A program made the translations under genes and the position numbers. The notes below the pieces were generated by a model. That model saw nothing but the letters and a program-made list of their open reading frames with translations, had not been told where the DNA came from and did no database searches. Positions 1-8,707 of a stretch of DNA of 64,000 nt are shown piece by piece; the stretch's first letter is position 1; the number at the start of each line of letters is the position of its first letter. Source of the stretch: Aeromonas salmonicida subsp. salmonicida (lineage in GTDB: Bacteria; Pseudomonadota; Gammaproteobacteria; Enterobacterales; Aeromonadaceae); NCBI RefSeq assembly GCF_001643305.1, contig NZ_LSGW01000078.1, positions 25,475-89,474 of the forward strand, written 5' to 3'.

Positions 1-2
1 GG

Positions 3-1679
3 GCTCACATCCTTGAAGGTCTGGCCGTCGCGCTGGCCAACATCGACCCGATCATAGAGCTGATCCGTCACTCCGATACGCCCGCAGACGCCAAAGCCAA
101 ACTGGTTGCCCGCGGTTGGGAGCTTGGCAACGTGGCCGCCATGCTGGAAAAAGCAGGCGACGACGCGGCCCGCCCCGAGTGGCTGGAGCCGGAATTCGGC
201 ATCCGTGAAGGTCAATATTTCCTGACCGAGCAGCAAGCCCAGGCCATCCTTGACCTGCGTCTGCACAAGCTGACCGGCCTCGAGCACGGCAAGATCCTGG
301 AAGAGTATCAATCTCTGCTGGATCTGATTGCCGAGCTGCTGTTCATCCTGGCAAGCCCGGAACGGTTGATGGAAGTGATCCGCGATGAACTGCTGGCCGT
401 GCGCGAGCAGTATGGCGACGAACGTCGCACCGAGATCAGCGCCTCCAGCGCCGAGATCAACATCGAAGATCTGATCACGCCGGAAGACGTGGTGGTTACC
501 CTGTCTCACCAGGGTTACGTGAAATACCAGCCGATCACCGACTACGAGGCCCAGCGCCGCGGTGGTCGTGGCAAGTCGGCCACCCGGATCAAGGAAGAGG
601 ACTTTGTGGAACGTCTGCTGGTGGCCAACACCCATGACACCATTCTGTGCTTCTCCACCCGTGGCAAGGTCTACTGGCTCAAGGTGTATCAGCTGCCGGA
701 GGCGTCCCGTGGTGCCCGTGGTCGTCCGATCATCAACTTGCTGCCGCTGGAAGAGGGTGAACGTATCACCGCCATCCTGCCGGTCAAAGAGTATGCCGAC
801 GACAAGTACGTCTTCTTCGCTACCGCTGATGGTACCGTGAAGAAAACCAGCCTGTCTGCGTTCAGCCGTCCGCTCTCCTCCGGTATTCGTGCCATCAACC
901 TCAAAGAGGGTGATGAGCTGATCGGGGTGGACATCACAGATGGCAGCAACGAGATCATGCTGTTCTCCGATGCGGGCAAGGTGGTTCGCTTCAATGAAGG
1001 TAGCGGCCGCGCCGATGCAGCCGATGCTGATGTCAGCGATGATGTCGACGGGGATGACGAGAGTGTCATTGACGCTGGCAACGACGATGATGGCAGCGAC
1101 AACGGCGAAGGCAGCGAGAGTACCGAAAGCAAGGGTACCTTCAAGGGCGTGCGTCCCATGGGCCGTACCGCCGGTGGGGTACGCGGTATCCGCCTGCTCA
1201 ACGGCGACAAGGTGGTTTCCCTGATCGTCCCCCGTGGCGAGGGTGCCATCCTGACCGCGACCGAGAACGGTTACGGCAAGCGTACCGCGCTGACCGAGTA
1301 CCCGACCAAGAGCCGTGGTACTCAGGGCGTTCGTTCCATCAAGGTGGACGAGCGTAACGGCAAGGTGATCGATGCGATCCAGGTCGACGATACCGACCAG
1401 ATCATGCTTATCACCAATGGCGGCACCCTGGTACGTACTCGTGTCTCCGAAGTGAGCATCATAGGCCGCAACACCGGCGGTGTTCGTCTGATCCGTACCG
1501 GTGAAGATGAAACCGTGGTTGGCCTGCAGCGCATTGCCGAGAGCGATGAGGAAGAGAACGACGTCATGGCCATTGACGGTGAGGTGTCTGAAGGCACCGA
1601 TACTGCGCCAGACGCCGGCTCTGCCGCCGCAGGATCCTTTGAAGGGTCTACTGAAGAGGGCGCAGCGAGCGACGAATAA
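3..1679 (+). CDS. gyrA: DNA gyrase subunit A, C-terminal part (5' end outside window)
   Basis: GyrA is the breakage-reunion subunit of gyrase, which introduces negative supercoils with GyrB. The open frame runs from the first bases of the window, so the start and catalytic Tyr lie upstream. The visible part starts in the coiled-coil/tower region ([13 protein letters not shown]) and continues into the C-terminal beta-pinwheel that wraps DNA. The GyrA box, needed for wrapping, reads QRRGGRG (about nt 552-572). Later blades closely match E. coli GyrA ([26 protein letters not shown]), and the protein ends in an acidic tail. An acidic stretch of 48 residues at nt 1005-1148 has no counterpart in E. 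coli GyrA. A strong terminator follows. Confidence 0.98.
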   Translation, partial: AHILEGLAVALANIDPIIELIRHSDTPADAKAKLVARGWELGNVAAMLEKAGDDAARPEWLEPEFGIREGQYFLTEQQAQAILDLRLHKLTGLEHGKILEEYQSLLDLIAELLFILASPERLMEVIRDELLAVREQYGDERRTEISASSAEINIEDLITPEDVVVTLSHQGYVKYQPITDYEAQRRGGRGKSATRIKEEDFVERLLVANTHDTILCFSTRGKVYWLKVYQLPEASRGARGRPIINLLPLEEGERITAILPVKEYADDKYVFFATADGTVKKTSLSAFSRPLSSGIRAINLKEGDELIGVDITDGSNEIMLFSDAGKVVRFNEGSGRADAADADVSDDVDGDDESVIDAGNDDDGSDNGEGSESTESKGTFKGVRPMGRTAGGVRGIRLLNGDKVVSLIVPRGEGAILTATENGYGKRTALTEYPTKSRGTQGVRSIKVDERNGKVIDAIQVDDTDQIMLITNGGTLVRTRVSEVSIIGRNTGGVRLIRTGEDETVVGLQRIAESDEEENDVMAIDGEVSEGTDTAPDAGSAAAGSFEGSTEEGAASDE

Positions 1680-1698
1680 TCGCGCGTTTGCCCCCATG

Positions 1699-1730
1699 AA
1701 AAAGAGCGACCCTTGGGTCGCTCTTTTTAT
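1699..1730 (+). terminator. Intrinsic terminator after gyrA
   Basis: A 12-bp perfect stem (1701-1712 with 1715-1726, AAAGAGCGACCC) and a 2-nt gap are followed by a T-run. It lies 20 nt after the gyrA stop. Confidence 0.9.
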
Positions 1731-1947
1731 TGCTGTTTTGTGCCTTGCTGCTGCTTTTACATCCGCCCCTGGGAGCCAGCTGATCGGGCCCGCTTTGATT
1801 CCTCTACATTGCCGCACTCCCGCAATTTACCCCAAATCCTTCATGCTGGCGTCATCTCGCTGTCATTGGGCGGGGCCAAGCTGCCCCTTGTACTTAACAA
1901 GCATGCCAAGCGGGCCTGGCGCCTGCATCCATCAACAGGAGCATCTT

Positions 1948-2118
1948 ATGACTAGCTGGGTAATGTGGGAGATCTGGTGGAGCCGGGTATGGGGCGAACA
2001 TCAGCAAGGATCACTGACAGAGGAGCATGAGGACGAAGTGGCCCATGAACCATCACGACTGCCCGCCGAATTGACTGCACAGGGCAAGGCCACGTACGCG
2101 CCACGGCCAAGGGGTTGA
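1948..2118 (+). CDS. Small Trp-rich ORF, hypothetical, 56 aa
   Basis: I do not recognise this protein. It is proposed because the ATG is preceded by a strong ribosome binding site (AGGAG at 1936-1940, 7 nt spacing) and because the N-terminus is very rich in tryptophan (MTSWVMWEIWWSRVWGEH), followed by an acidic, then Pro/Ala-rich tail. It has no signal peptide; the Trp-rich start could be an amphipathic or membrane-associated helix. It lies between the gyrA terminator and the 3' end of a convergent radical SAM gene. Two GTCAT motifs 11 bp apart lie upstream (1851-1866). It could also be a chance ORF, since no terminator was found and the tail resembles random GC-rich coding. Confidence 0.4.
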   Translation: MTSWVMWEIWWSRVWGEHQQGSLTEEHEDEVAHEPSRLPAELTAQGKATYAPRPRG

Positions 2119-2196
2119 GGCTCTGCTCGTCGGTATGGTTTGTGGTGCGCCGGCGAAGGAGCGGCGTTATGAGCGCGGTTGACGCTGTCGGGGCGA

Positions 2197-3252
2197 TCAG
2201 AAGAGCCGCAGTTGTTCACCCGGGCGGATAAAGCCGTCCCGCCGCAGCTGAAGATGGCGCTTGCCCAGGCCCAAACGCTTGTTGATAAGCCGAAAGCGCT
2301 GGGCGAGCAAGTCCGCAAACTGGCCCTCACCGCGCATGCGGGTGCCAAAGGCGGGGCTGTTGAGCCCGCCATCCCGACTGGCTCGCAACTGGTTCAGGAT
2401 GGCCTCCTTCTGGCCGGGGTAGTGCTCCTCCAGCCAGTCGCTGAACAGGATGGTCAGCTCGTGGGGCAATCGCAGCAGTATGTAGTCGGCGCTCTGGGCG
2501 CCGGCTTCGGCTGCCGCCTTGATGATATGCTCGAGCTCAGGTTCGTTGAGGCGCGGGATCATGGGCGCCGCCAGCACGCCGACCGGTACTCCTGCCTGTG
2601 CCAGCTTTTCAATCACCTTGAGCCGACCCGTGCCTGTGCTTGCTCTGGGTTCCAGCTGACGGCGCAAGGTTTCATTTAATGTCGTCACCGACACCATCAC
2701 CTGACAGAGTCCCTCCCGAGCCAGTTCGGCGAGCAGATCGAGGTCGCGCAAGATCATGGCGCTCTTGGTGATGATGCCGACCGGGTGACGATGGGCCAGC
2801 ATCACTTCCAGCAATTGGCGGGTGAGGCGATAGTGATGCTCGATGGGCTGGTAAGGATCGGTGTTTGCCCCCAGCACGATAGTGTCCGGCTGGTAGCCGG
2901 GTTTGGCAAACTCCCGGCGCAACAGCTCGGCGGCATTGAGCTTGGCAAACAGCCTGGTCTCGAAGTCGAGGCCGGGGGATAGCTCCAGATAGGCGTGACT
3001 CGGTCTGGCATAGCAGTAGATGCAGCCATGCTCACAGCCCTGATAGGGGTTGATGGAGCGACCAAAGGGCACATCCGGCGAGCGGTTGTAACTGATGATG
3101 CTGCGGGCGGTTATCTCCTTCACCTCGGTGCGGGGATCACTGGCGGCAAATACCGCTTCCCACTCGGGTTGAGCCCAGCCGTCATCAACTGCGTCTACCC
3201 GCTGGCCGCTGAAGCGGTGATCAACATTGTGGAAACTGCCTCGTCCTGCCAT
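2197..3252 (-). CDS. PA0069-type radical SAM protein, SOS-controlled
   Basis: This is a radical SAM protein of the family that includes spore photoproduct lyase-like proteins and Pseudomonas PA0069. The [4Fe-4S]/SAM motif CEHGCIYCYA (CxxxCxxC) is visible about 70 residues into the chosen protein, after the conserved GRSINPYQG. LGANTDPYQP, GIITKS and LRLP motifs follow in the order expected for the barrel. I start it at the ATG of MAGRGSFHN (3252), giving 351 aa, rather than at an upstream ATG (3294), because relatives begin at this point and because the upstream codons overlap a LexA operator. The substrate is unknown; SOS control suggests a DNA-damage role, which is inference. Confidence 0.88.
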   Translation of the reverse strand: MAGRGSFHNVDHRFSGQRVDAVDDGWAQPEWEAVFAASDPRTEVKEITARSIISYNRSPDVPFGRSINPYQGCEHGCIYCYARPSHAYLELSPGLDFETRLFAKLNAAELLRREFAKPGYQPDTIVLGANTDPYQPIEHHYRLTRQLLEVMLAHRHPVGIITKSAMILRDLDLLAELAREGLCQVMVSVTTLNETLRRQLEPRASTGTGRLKVIEKLAQAGVPVGVLAAPMIPRLNEPELEHIIKAAAEAGAQSADYILLRLPHELTILFSDWLEEHYPGQKEAILNQLRASRDGGLNSPAFGTRMRGEGQFADLLAQRFRLINKRLGLGKRHLQLRRDGFIRPGEQLRLF

Positions 3253-3267
3253 AGCGTCACACCAATA

Positions 3268-3283
3268 CTGTTTATATATACAG
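3268..3283. promoter_or_regulatory. LexA (SOS) box
   Basis: CTGTTTATATATACAG matches the LexA consensus CTGT-N8-ACAG with an all-A/T centre. It lies 16-31 bp upstream of the radical SAM start, so LexA bound here would block its promoter or early transcription. The divergent Sel1 gene starts 146 bp away and may be less affected. Confidence 0.88.
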
Positions 3284-3428
3284 TTATCTTGCAAGCCTCA
3301 GTGCCAAAATACAAGCTCTCGCCATCGCTTCCTTGCTTAAAACAGCATGACGAATGGATCTCTTGCTTGATCCCCCTGATACATTTCGTTTACATAGACA
3401 AAATGCGAACTGGATCACGGAAATCATC

Positions 3429-4016
3429 ATGAAACCCATTGTCTCCCGCTGGCTGTTTATCGGTGTACTTGGCCTAGTCATCTGGCGGCTGATCCCGCTC
3501 TCCACCGAGCAGGAGCTGGCATCGGCCAATCGAGCCTGGCGTAGCGGCCAGTTCGAGACGGCGACAAAGATCTGGCAACCGCTGGCCGAGCAGGGGATCC
3601 CCCGGGCTCAGGCACTGATGGGCTGGAGCCACGAGGTGGGGCAGGGCACAGCGCAGGACATGGAGCAAGCCATCAGCCTTTATCGCCAGTCGGCGCAGGC
3701 CGGAGACGCCTTTGGCCAATACCGGCTGGCGGAGGTCTATCTGCGCGGTGCCGGGGTGAAGCGGGACCTGCGGGAGGCATTTCACTGGATGGAGCTGGCG
3801 GCCCGCAACGGTGACGTGCCCGCCATGCTCAAAGTCGGTGTGCTGCACCTGATGGGGGTAAGTGGTCGGGTCGATCTGCCCCAGGCCAAGCAGTGGCTCT
3901 ATCAGGCTTCGCAGAAGGGCAACAAGCTTGCATTGAAGGTGTTGGAGGAGCTCGCCCTGGCCGAGGAGGGGAGCAGTACCTTCGATTTCAACTGGCAGCC
4001 CCTGCTGGGTGAGTGA
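3429..4016 (+). CDS. Membrane-anchored Sel1-repeat protein
   Basis: The 195-aa protein begins MKPIVSRWLFIGVLG, a short basic stretch and one hydrophobic segment (about residues 8-23), which looks like a signal anchor or uncleaved signal. Three Sel1-like (TPR-type) repeats follow, with units such as AQALMGW..., GQYRLAEVYLRGAGV and AMLKVGVLHLMG. Such repeats scaffold protein-protein contacts, often in the periplasm. The start at 3429 was chosen because residues upstream in the frame do not resemble a signal sequence. It is transcribed away from the SOS-controlled radical SAM gene. No partner is apparent. Confidence 0.75.
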   Translation: MKPIVSRWLFIGVLGLVIWRLIPLSTEQELASANRAWRSGQFETATKIWQPLAEQGIPRAQALMGWSHEVGQGTAQDMEQAISLYRQSAQAGDAFGQYRLAEVYLRGAGVKRDLREAFHWMELAARNGDVPAMLKVGVLHLMGVSGRVDLPQAKQWLYQASQKGNKLALKVLEELALAEEGSSTFDFNWQPLLGE

Positions 4017-4209
4017 CTGGCAAGCGATTCATTTGGTTGTAGAAAATCTCACCAAACTCGATACAGCCCCGCCTACTTCTGGTAGCATGGTCCGGTTTTT
4101 GGTTTGCCTTGTGCCGTTAAGCAAGCTGTTTGCGGCGCAGTGCGCCTCTGCAAAGTGCTGTAGAGAGCCAGAACATCACCCTTTTTGAATGATTTTTTCC
4201 ATCCCGCAT

Positions 4210-4230
4210 GTGCCCTTTGGTAGGGGGCAC
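4210..4230 (+). promoter_or_regulatory. thrS leader hairpin mimicking the tRNA-Thr anticodon arm
   Basis: A 6-bp stem (GTGCCC 4210-4215 with GGGCAC 4225-4230) plus a U-G pair closes a 7-nt loop, TTGGTAG (4217-4223). This has the form of an anticodon loop: U33 equivalent, GGU in the anticodon position (4219-4221) and a purine after it. GGU is a threonine anticodon. In E. coli thrS, ThrRS represses its own translation by binding a leader that imitates tRNA-Thr, so the same role is inferred here. The ribosome binding site AAGGA (4239-4243) follows 8 nt later. Confidence 0.72.
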
Positions 4231-4251
4231 CACTGTATAAGGAAACACATA

Positions 4252-6180
4252 ATGCCAATCATTACTCTGCCTGACGGCAGCCAACGTCAATTTGCCCACT
4301 CCGTTTCCGTCATGGACGTGGCCGCGGACATAGGTCCGGGTCTCGCCAAGGCGTGCATTGCCGGTCGGGTAAACGGTGAACTGGTGGATGCCTGCGAGCT
4401 CATTGAAGCCGATGCCTCCCTGGCCATCATCACCGCCAAAGACGAAGAAGGTCTGGACATACTGCGCCACTCCTGTGCTCACCTGCTGGGTCATGCCATC
4501 AAGCAACTCTGGCCCCAGACCAAGATGGCCATCGGTCCAGTCATCGACAACGGCTTCTATTACGACGTCGATCTCGACCGCACCCTGACCGACGACGATC
4601 TGGCTGCCCTGGAAGAGCGCATGCTGGCGCTGGCCGCCAAGGATTACGACGTCATCAAGAAAAAAGTCTCCTGGCAGGAAGCGCGCGACGTGTTCGAAGC
4701 CCGTGGCGAGACTTACAAGGTCGAGATCCTGGATCAGAATATTGCCCGTGATGACCAGCCAGGTCTGTATCATCACGAAGAGTACGTCGACATGTGTCGT
4801 GGCCCGCACGTGCCCAACATGCGTCACTGCCACCACTTCAAGTTGCAGAAGATGTCAGGCGCCTACTGGCGTGGCGATTCCAACAACAAGATGCTGCAGC
4901 GCATTTACGGCACTGCCTGGGCTGACAAGAAGCAGCTCAAAGGCTACCTGCAGCGTCTGGAAGAGGCGTCCAAGCGCGACCACCGCAAGATAGGCAAGCA
5001 GCTCGACCTGTATCACATGCAGGAAGAAGCGCCTGGCATGGTGTTCTGGCACAACGATGGCTGGACCATCTTCCGTGAGCTGGAAACCTTCATCCGTGGC
5101 AAGCTCAAAGAGTATGACTATCAGGAAGTGAAGGGTCCCTTCATGATGGATCGCGTGTTGTGGGAGCGTTCTGGTCACTGGGAGAAGTATGCTCAGGCCA
5201 TGTTCACCACCCAGTCCGAAAACCGCGAGTACGCCATCAAGCCGATGAACTGCCCGGGTCACGTCCAGATCTTCAATCAGGGTCTGAAGTCCTACCGCGA
5301 TCTGCCGCTGCGCATGGCAGAGTTCGGCTCCTGCCACCGCAACGAACCGTCCGGTTCCCTGCACGGTCTGATGCGAGTGCGTGGTTTTACCCAGGATGAT
5401 GCTCACATCTTCTGTACTGAAGAGCAGATCATGGAAGAGGTGTCTGCCTGTATCCGTATGGTCTATGACGTCTACGGCACCTTTGGTTTTGAAAATATCG
5501 TGGTCAAGCTCTCAACCCGTCCTGAGCAGCGTATCGGTTCCGATGAAGCCTGGGATCGAGCAGAGGCCGCCTTGGCCGAAGCCCTGGTGCTGAACGGTCT
5601 GAAATATGATCTGCAGCCGGGCGAGGGGGCTTTCTACGGTCCCAAAATCGAATTTACCCTGCATGATTGCCTTGATCGTGCTTGGCAGTGTGGTACCGTG
5701 CAGCTCGACTTTGCCCTGCCTGGACGTCTGGGTGCCACGTATGTGGGTGAAGACAACGAACGCCACGTACCGGTGATGATCCACCGGGCCATTCTGGGTT
5801 CACTCGAGCGTTTCATCGGTATTCTGACCGAAGAGTACGCCGGACTGTTCCCGACTTGGTTGGCTCCGACTCAGGCTGTGGTCATGAATATCACAGATAA
5901 TCAGGCCGATTATGCGGTAAAAGTAGCCAAAGCATTGAATGATGCGGGTCTTCGCGCAAAAGCGGACTTGAGAAATGAGAAGATTGGCTTTAAAATCCGC
6001 GAGCATACTTTGAAGCGAGTACCTTTCATGCTGGTCTGCGGCGATAAAGAAGTTGAAGCCGGTAAGATTGCAGTACGGACTCGTAAAGGGGCTGACCTGG
6101 GCACTTATCCTGTTGAAGAGCTAGTTGCTCTGTTGACCCAGGAAGTTCAGACCCGCGGACAAAAGAAAGTGGAGGAATAA
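4252..6180 (+). CDS. thrS: Threonyl-tRNA synthetase
   Basis: Class II synthetase that charges tRNA-Thr in the cytoplasm and edits Ser-tRNA-Thr. The 642-aa length equals E. coli ThrRS. The order is TGS domain (about 1-61), editing domain with the [10 protein letters not shown] and CRGPHV zinc-like motifs (about 70-220), class II catalytic core ([31 protein letters not shown]) and C-terminal anticodon-binding domain. The start at MPIITLPDG matches the family and follows an AAGGA site; a longer frame upstream covers the leader hairpin. infC begins 3 nt after its stop, so translational coupling is likely. Confidence 0.98.
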
Positions 6181-6183
6181 GCT

Positions 6184-6732
6184 ATAAAAGGCGGAAAAAA
6201 ACTGGGCAAGCAACCGCAAGCCCGCGCTCACCGGATCAATACCGAGATTCGTCTGAAAGAAGTTCGTCTCACTGGTATTGACGGAGAGCCTTTGGGTGTC
6301 GTCGAGATCCATGATGCACTGAACTTGGCCCTTGAGGCTGGAGTAGATCTGGTCGAGATCAGTCCTAACGCTGAACCGCCCGTTTGCCGCATCATGGATT
6401 ACGGCAAATTCCTCTACGAAAAGAGCAAAACAACCAAAGAACAGAAGAAAAAGCAGAAAGTCGTCCAGGTCAAGGAAATCAAATTCCGTCCTGGTACTGA
6501 CGAAGGCGACTATCAGGTAAAACTACGCAACCTGGTTCGCTTTCTAGAAGACGGGGACAAGGCTAAGGTCACCCTGCGCTTCCGTGGTCGTGAAATGGCT
6601 CACCAAGATCTTGGTATCAAGGTTCTGGAGCGCGTCAAGAACGATCTGGAAGAGTTGGCCGTAGTGGAGTCGTTCCCGAAAGTCGAAGGCCGTCAAGCTG
6701 TGATGGTCCTCGCACCCAAGAAGAAATCTTAA
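6184..6732 (+). CDS. infC: Translation initiation factor IF-3, AUA start codon
   Basis: IF-3 binds the 30S subunit, prevents premature 50S joining and proofreads the initiation codon. The family N-terminus KGGKK...RINTEIR follows directly after an ATA codon at 6184-6186, and no ATG, GTG or TTG fits this position. A strong GGAGG (6171-6175) lies 8 nt before it, inside the end of thrS. E. coli infC starts with AUU, which IF-3 itself discriminates against, giving autorepression; AUA would serve the same purpose. The protein is 182 aa with N-domain, Lys-rich linker (KEQKKKQK) and C-domain ([16 protein letters not shown]). Later in-frame ATGs would truncate the N-domain. Confidence 0.95.
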   Translation: MKGGKKLGKQPQARAHRINTEIRLKEVRLTGIDGEPLGVVEIHDALNLALEAGVDLVEISPNAEPPVCRIMDYGKFLYEKSKTTKEQKKKQKVVQVKEIKFRPGTDEGDYQVKLRNLVRFLEDGDKAKVTLRFRGREMAHQDLGIKVLERVKNDLEELAVVESFPKVEGRQAVMVLAPKKKS

Positions 6733-6748
6733 GGCCCACAAGAAATTG

Positions 6749-6772
6749 ACTCATGGGTTCGCGCCCATGAGT
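6749..6772 (+). promoter_or_regulatory. Hairpin in infC-rpmI leader
   Basis: A perfect 9-bp stem (ACTCATGGG 6749-6757 with CCCATGAGT 6764-6772) with a 6-nt loop lies between infC and rpmI. In E. coli this interval holds the L20 translational operator that controls rpmI-rplT. The hairpin is seen directly; its role in L20 binding is inference. There is no proper T-run, so it is not a good terminator. Confidence 0.5.
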
Positions 6773-6818
6773 TGGTTCGCCTTGCGATTTTGTTGTCACT
6801 CACAATGCGGAGTATGAA

Positions 6819-7016
6819 ATGCCGAAGATGAAAACCAACCGGGGTGCTGCAAAGCGCTTCAAAAAGACTGGCTCGGGTCGCTTCAAGTGCAAGCATAACC
6901 ACCTGCGTCACATCCTGACCAAGAAGAGCAGCAAGCGTAAGCGCAAGCTGGGACCGAAGTTCATGGTTTCCGCTGCCGACCACAAACGTGTTGTCGCTTG
7001 TCTGCCGTACGCATAA
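6819..7016 (+). CDS. rpmI: 50S ribosomal protein L35
   Basis: A 65-aa, very basic protein of the large subunit. The sequence [18 protein letters not shown] and the end [10 protein letters not shown] match bacterial L35 over the full length. It lies between infC and rplT, as in E. coli, and is probably co-regulated with rplT by L20 acting on the leader hairpin upstream. Confidence 0.98.
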   Translation: MPKMKTNRGAAKRFKKTGSGRFKCKHNHLRHILTKKSSKRKRKLGPKFMVSAADHKRVVACLPYA

Positions 7017-7031
7017 GGGGGGATGTAAAAA

Positions 7032-7388
7032 ATGCCAAGAGTTAAACGTGGTGTGACTGCTCGAGCTCGTCACAAGAAAGTAATGAAAGCCGCCAAAGGT
7101 TACTACGGCGCCCGTTCCCGTGTTTACCGCGTAGCGGTACAAGCGGTAACCAAAGCTGGTCAGTATGCCTACCGTGACCGTCGCCAGAAAAAGCGTCAGT
7201 TCCGTCAGCTGTGGATTGCGCGTATCAACGCTGCTGCCCGTCAGAACGGTCTGTCCTACAGCCGTCTGATCAACGGTCTGAAGAAGGCGTCTATCGAGAT
7301 CGATCGCAAGATCCTGTCCGATATCGCCGTTCACGACAAGTTGGCTTTCACCGCCCTGGTTGAAAAGGCTAAAGCAGCACTGGTTTAA
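7032..7388 (+). CDS. rplT: 50S ribosomal protein L20
   Basis: A 118-aa basic protein, the usual length, needed early in 50S assembly. [17 protein letters not shown] at the N-terminus and the globular C-domain ([22 protein letters not shown]) are typical. In E. coli, L20 represses translation of rpmI and itself. It starts 15 nt after rpmI, and a strong terminator follows the stop. Confidence 0.98.
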   Translation: MPRVKRGVTARARHKKVMKAAKGYYGARSRVYRVAVQAVTKAGQYAYRDRRQKKRQFRQLWIARINAAARQNGLSYSRLINGLKKASIEIDRKILSDIAVHDKLAFTALVEKAKAALV

Positions 7389-7410
7389 TCCGGTTCTGTT
7401 ATGAAAGATA

Positions 7411-7435
7411 AAAGGAGGCTCAGGCCTCCTTTTTT
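7411..7435 (+). terminator. Intrinsic terminator after rplT
   Basis: A 9-bp stem (AAAGGAGGC 7411-7419 with GCCTCCTTT 7424-7432), a 4-nt loop and a T-run close the thrS-infC-rpmI-rplT unit. Confidence 0.9.
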
Positions 7436-7603
7436 GTTGCCCGTTTTTTGCTTTCATGGTGCTGTGCCGTACAGCGTCATCCGTCTTGGTAGCCGATGCG
7501 AAAATGTCTGATATGCCAACAAACCAAAGTCGATCATCAATAATTGAAGCGGGCAGGGGAGAGCTTGAGACTCGCTTGATATAACAAAATGATTTATAGG
7601 GAG

Positions 7604-7644
7604 AAAAGCCCGCCATAACTATGGTCAGCCAAGGGGCTTTTTTT
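7604..7644 (+). terminator. Terminator-like hairpin in the pheS leader (possible attenuator)
   Basis: The stem AAAAGCCC (7604-7611) with GGGCTTTT (7634-7641) encloses 22 nt that can form an inner CCAT/ATGG helix, followed by a run of seven T. It lies 68 nt upstream of pheS, where E. coli has the pheM attenuator. No Phe-rich leader peptide was found upstream, so the control mechanism is unclear. Confidence 0.65.
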
Positions 7645-7672
7645 GTATTATTCCCCTCTTGACCTTATTTAG

Positions 7673-8695
<1,023 letters not shown>

Positions 8696-8707
8696 GGGCG
8701 AGAGAAC

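Noticed and set aside
2169..2231. A 20-codon ORF after the Trp-rich small ORF
   Set aside because: Too short, overlaps the 3' end of the convergent radical SAM gene, and no independent support apart from a purine-rich stretch.
7457..7585. Leader peptide for pheST attenuation
   Set aside because: The only ORFs starting here lack Phe codons, so they cannot sense Phe-tRNA as pheM does.
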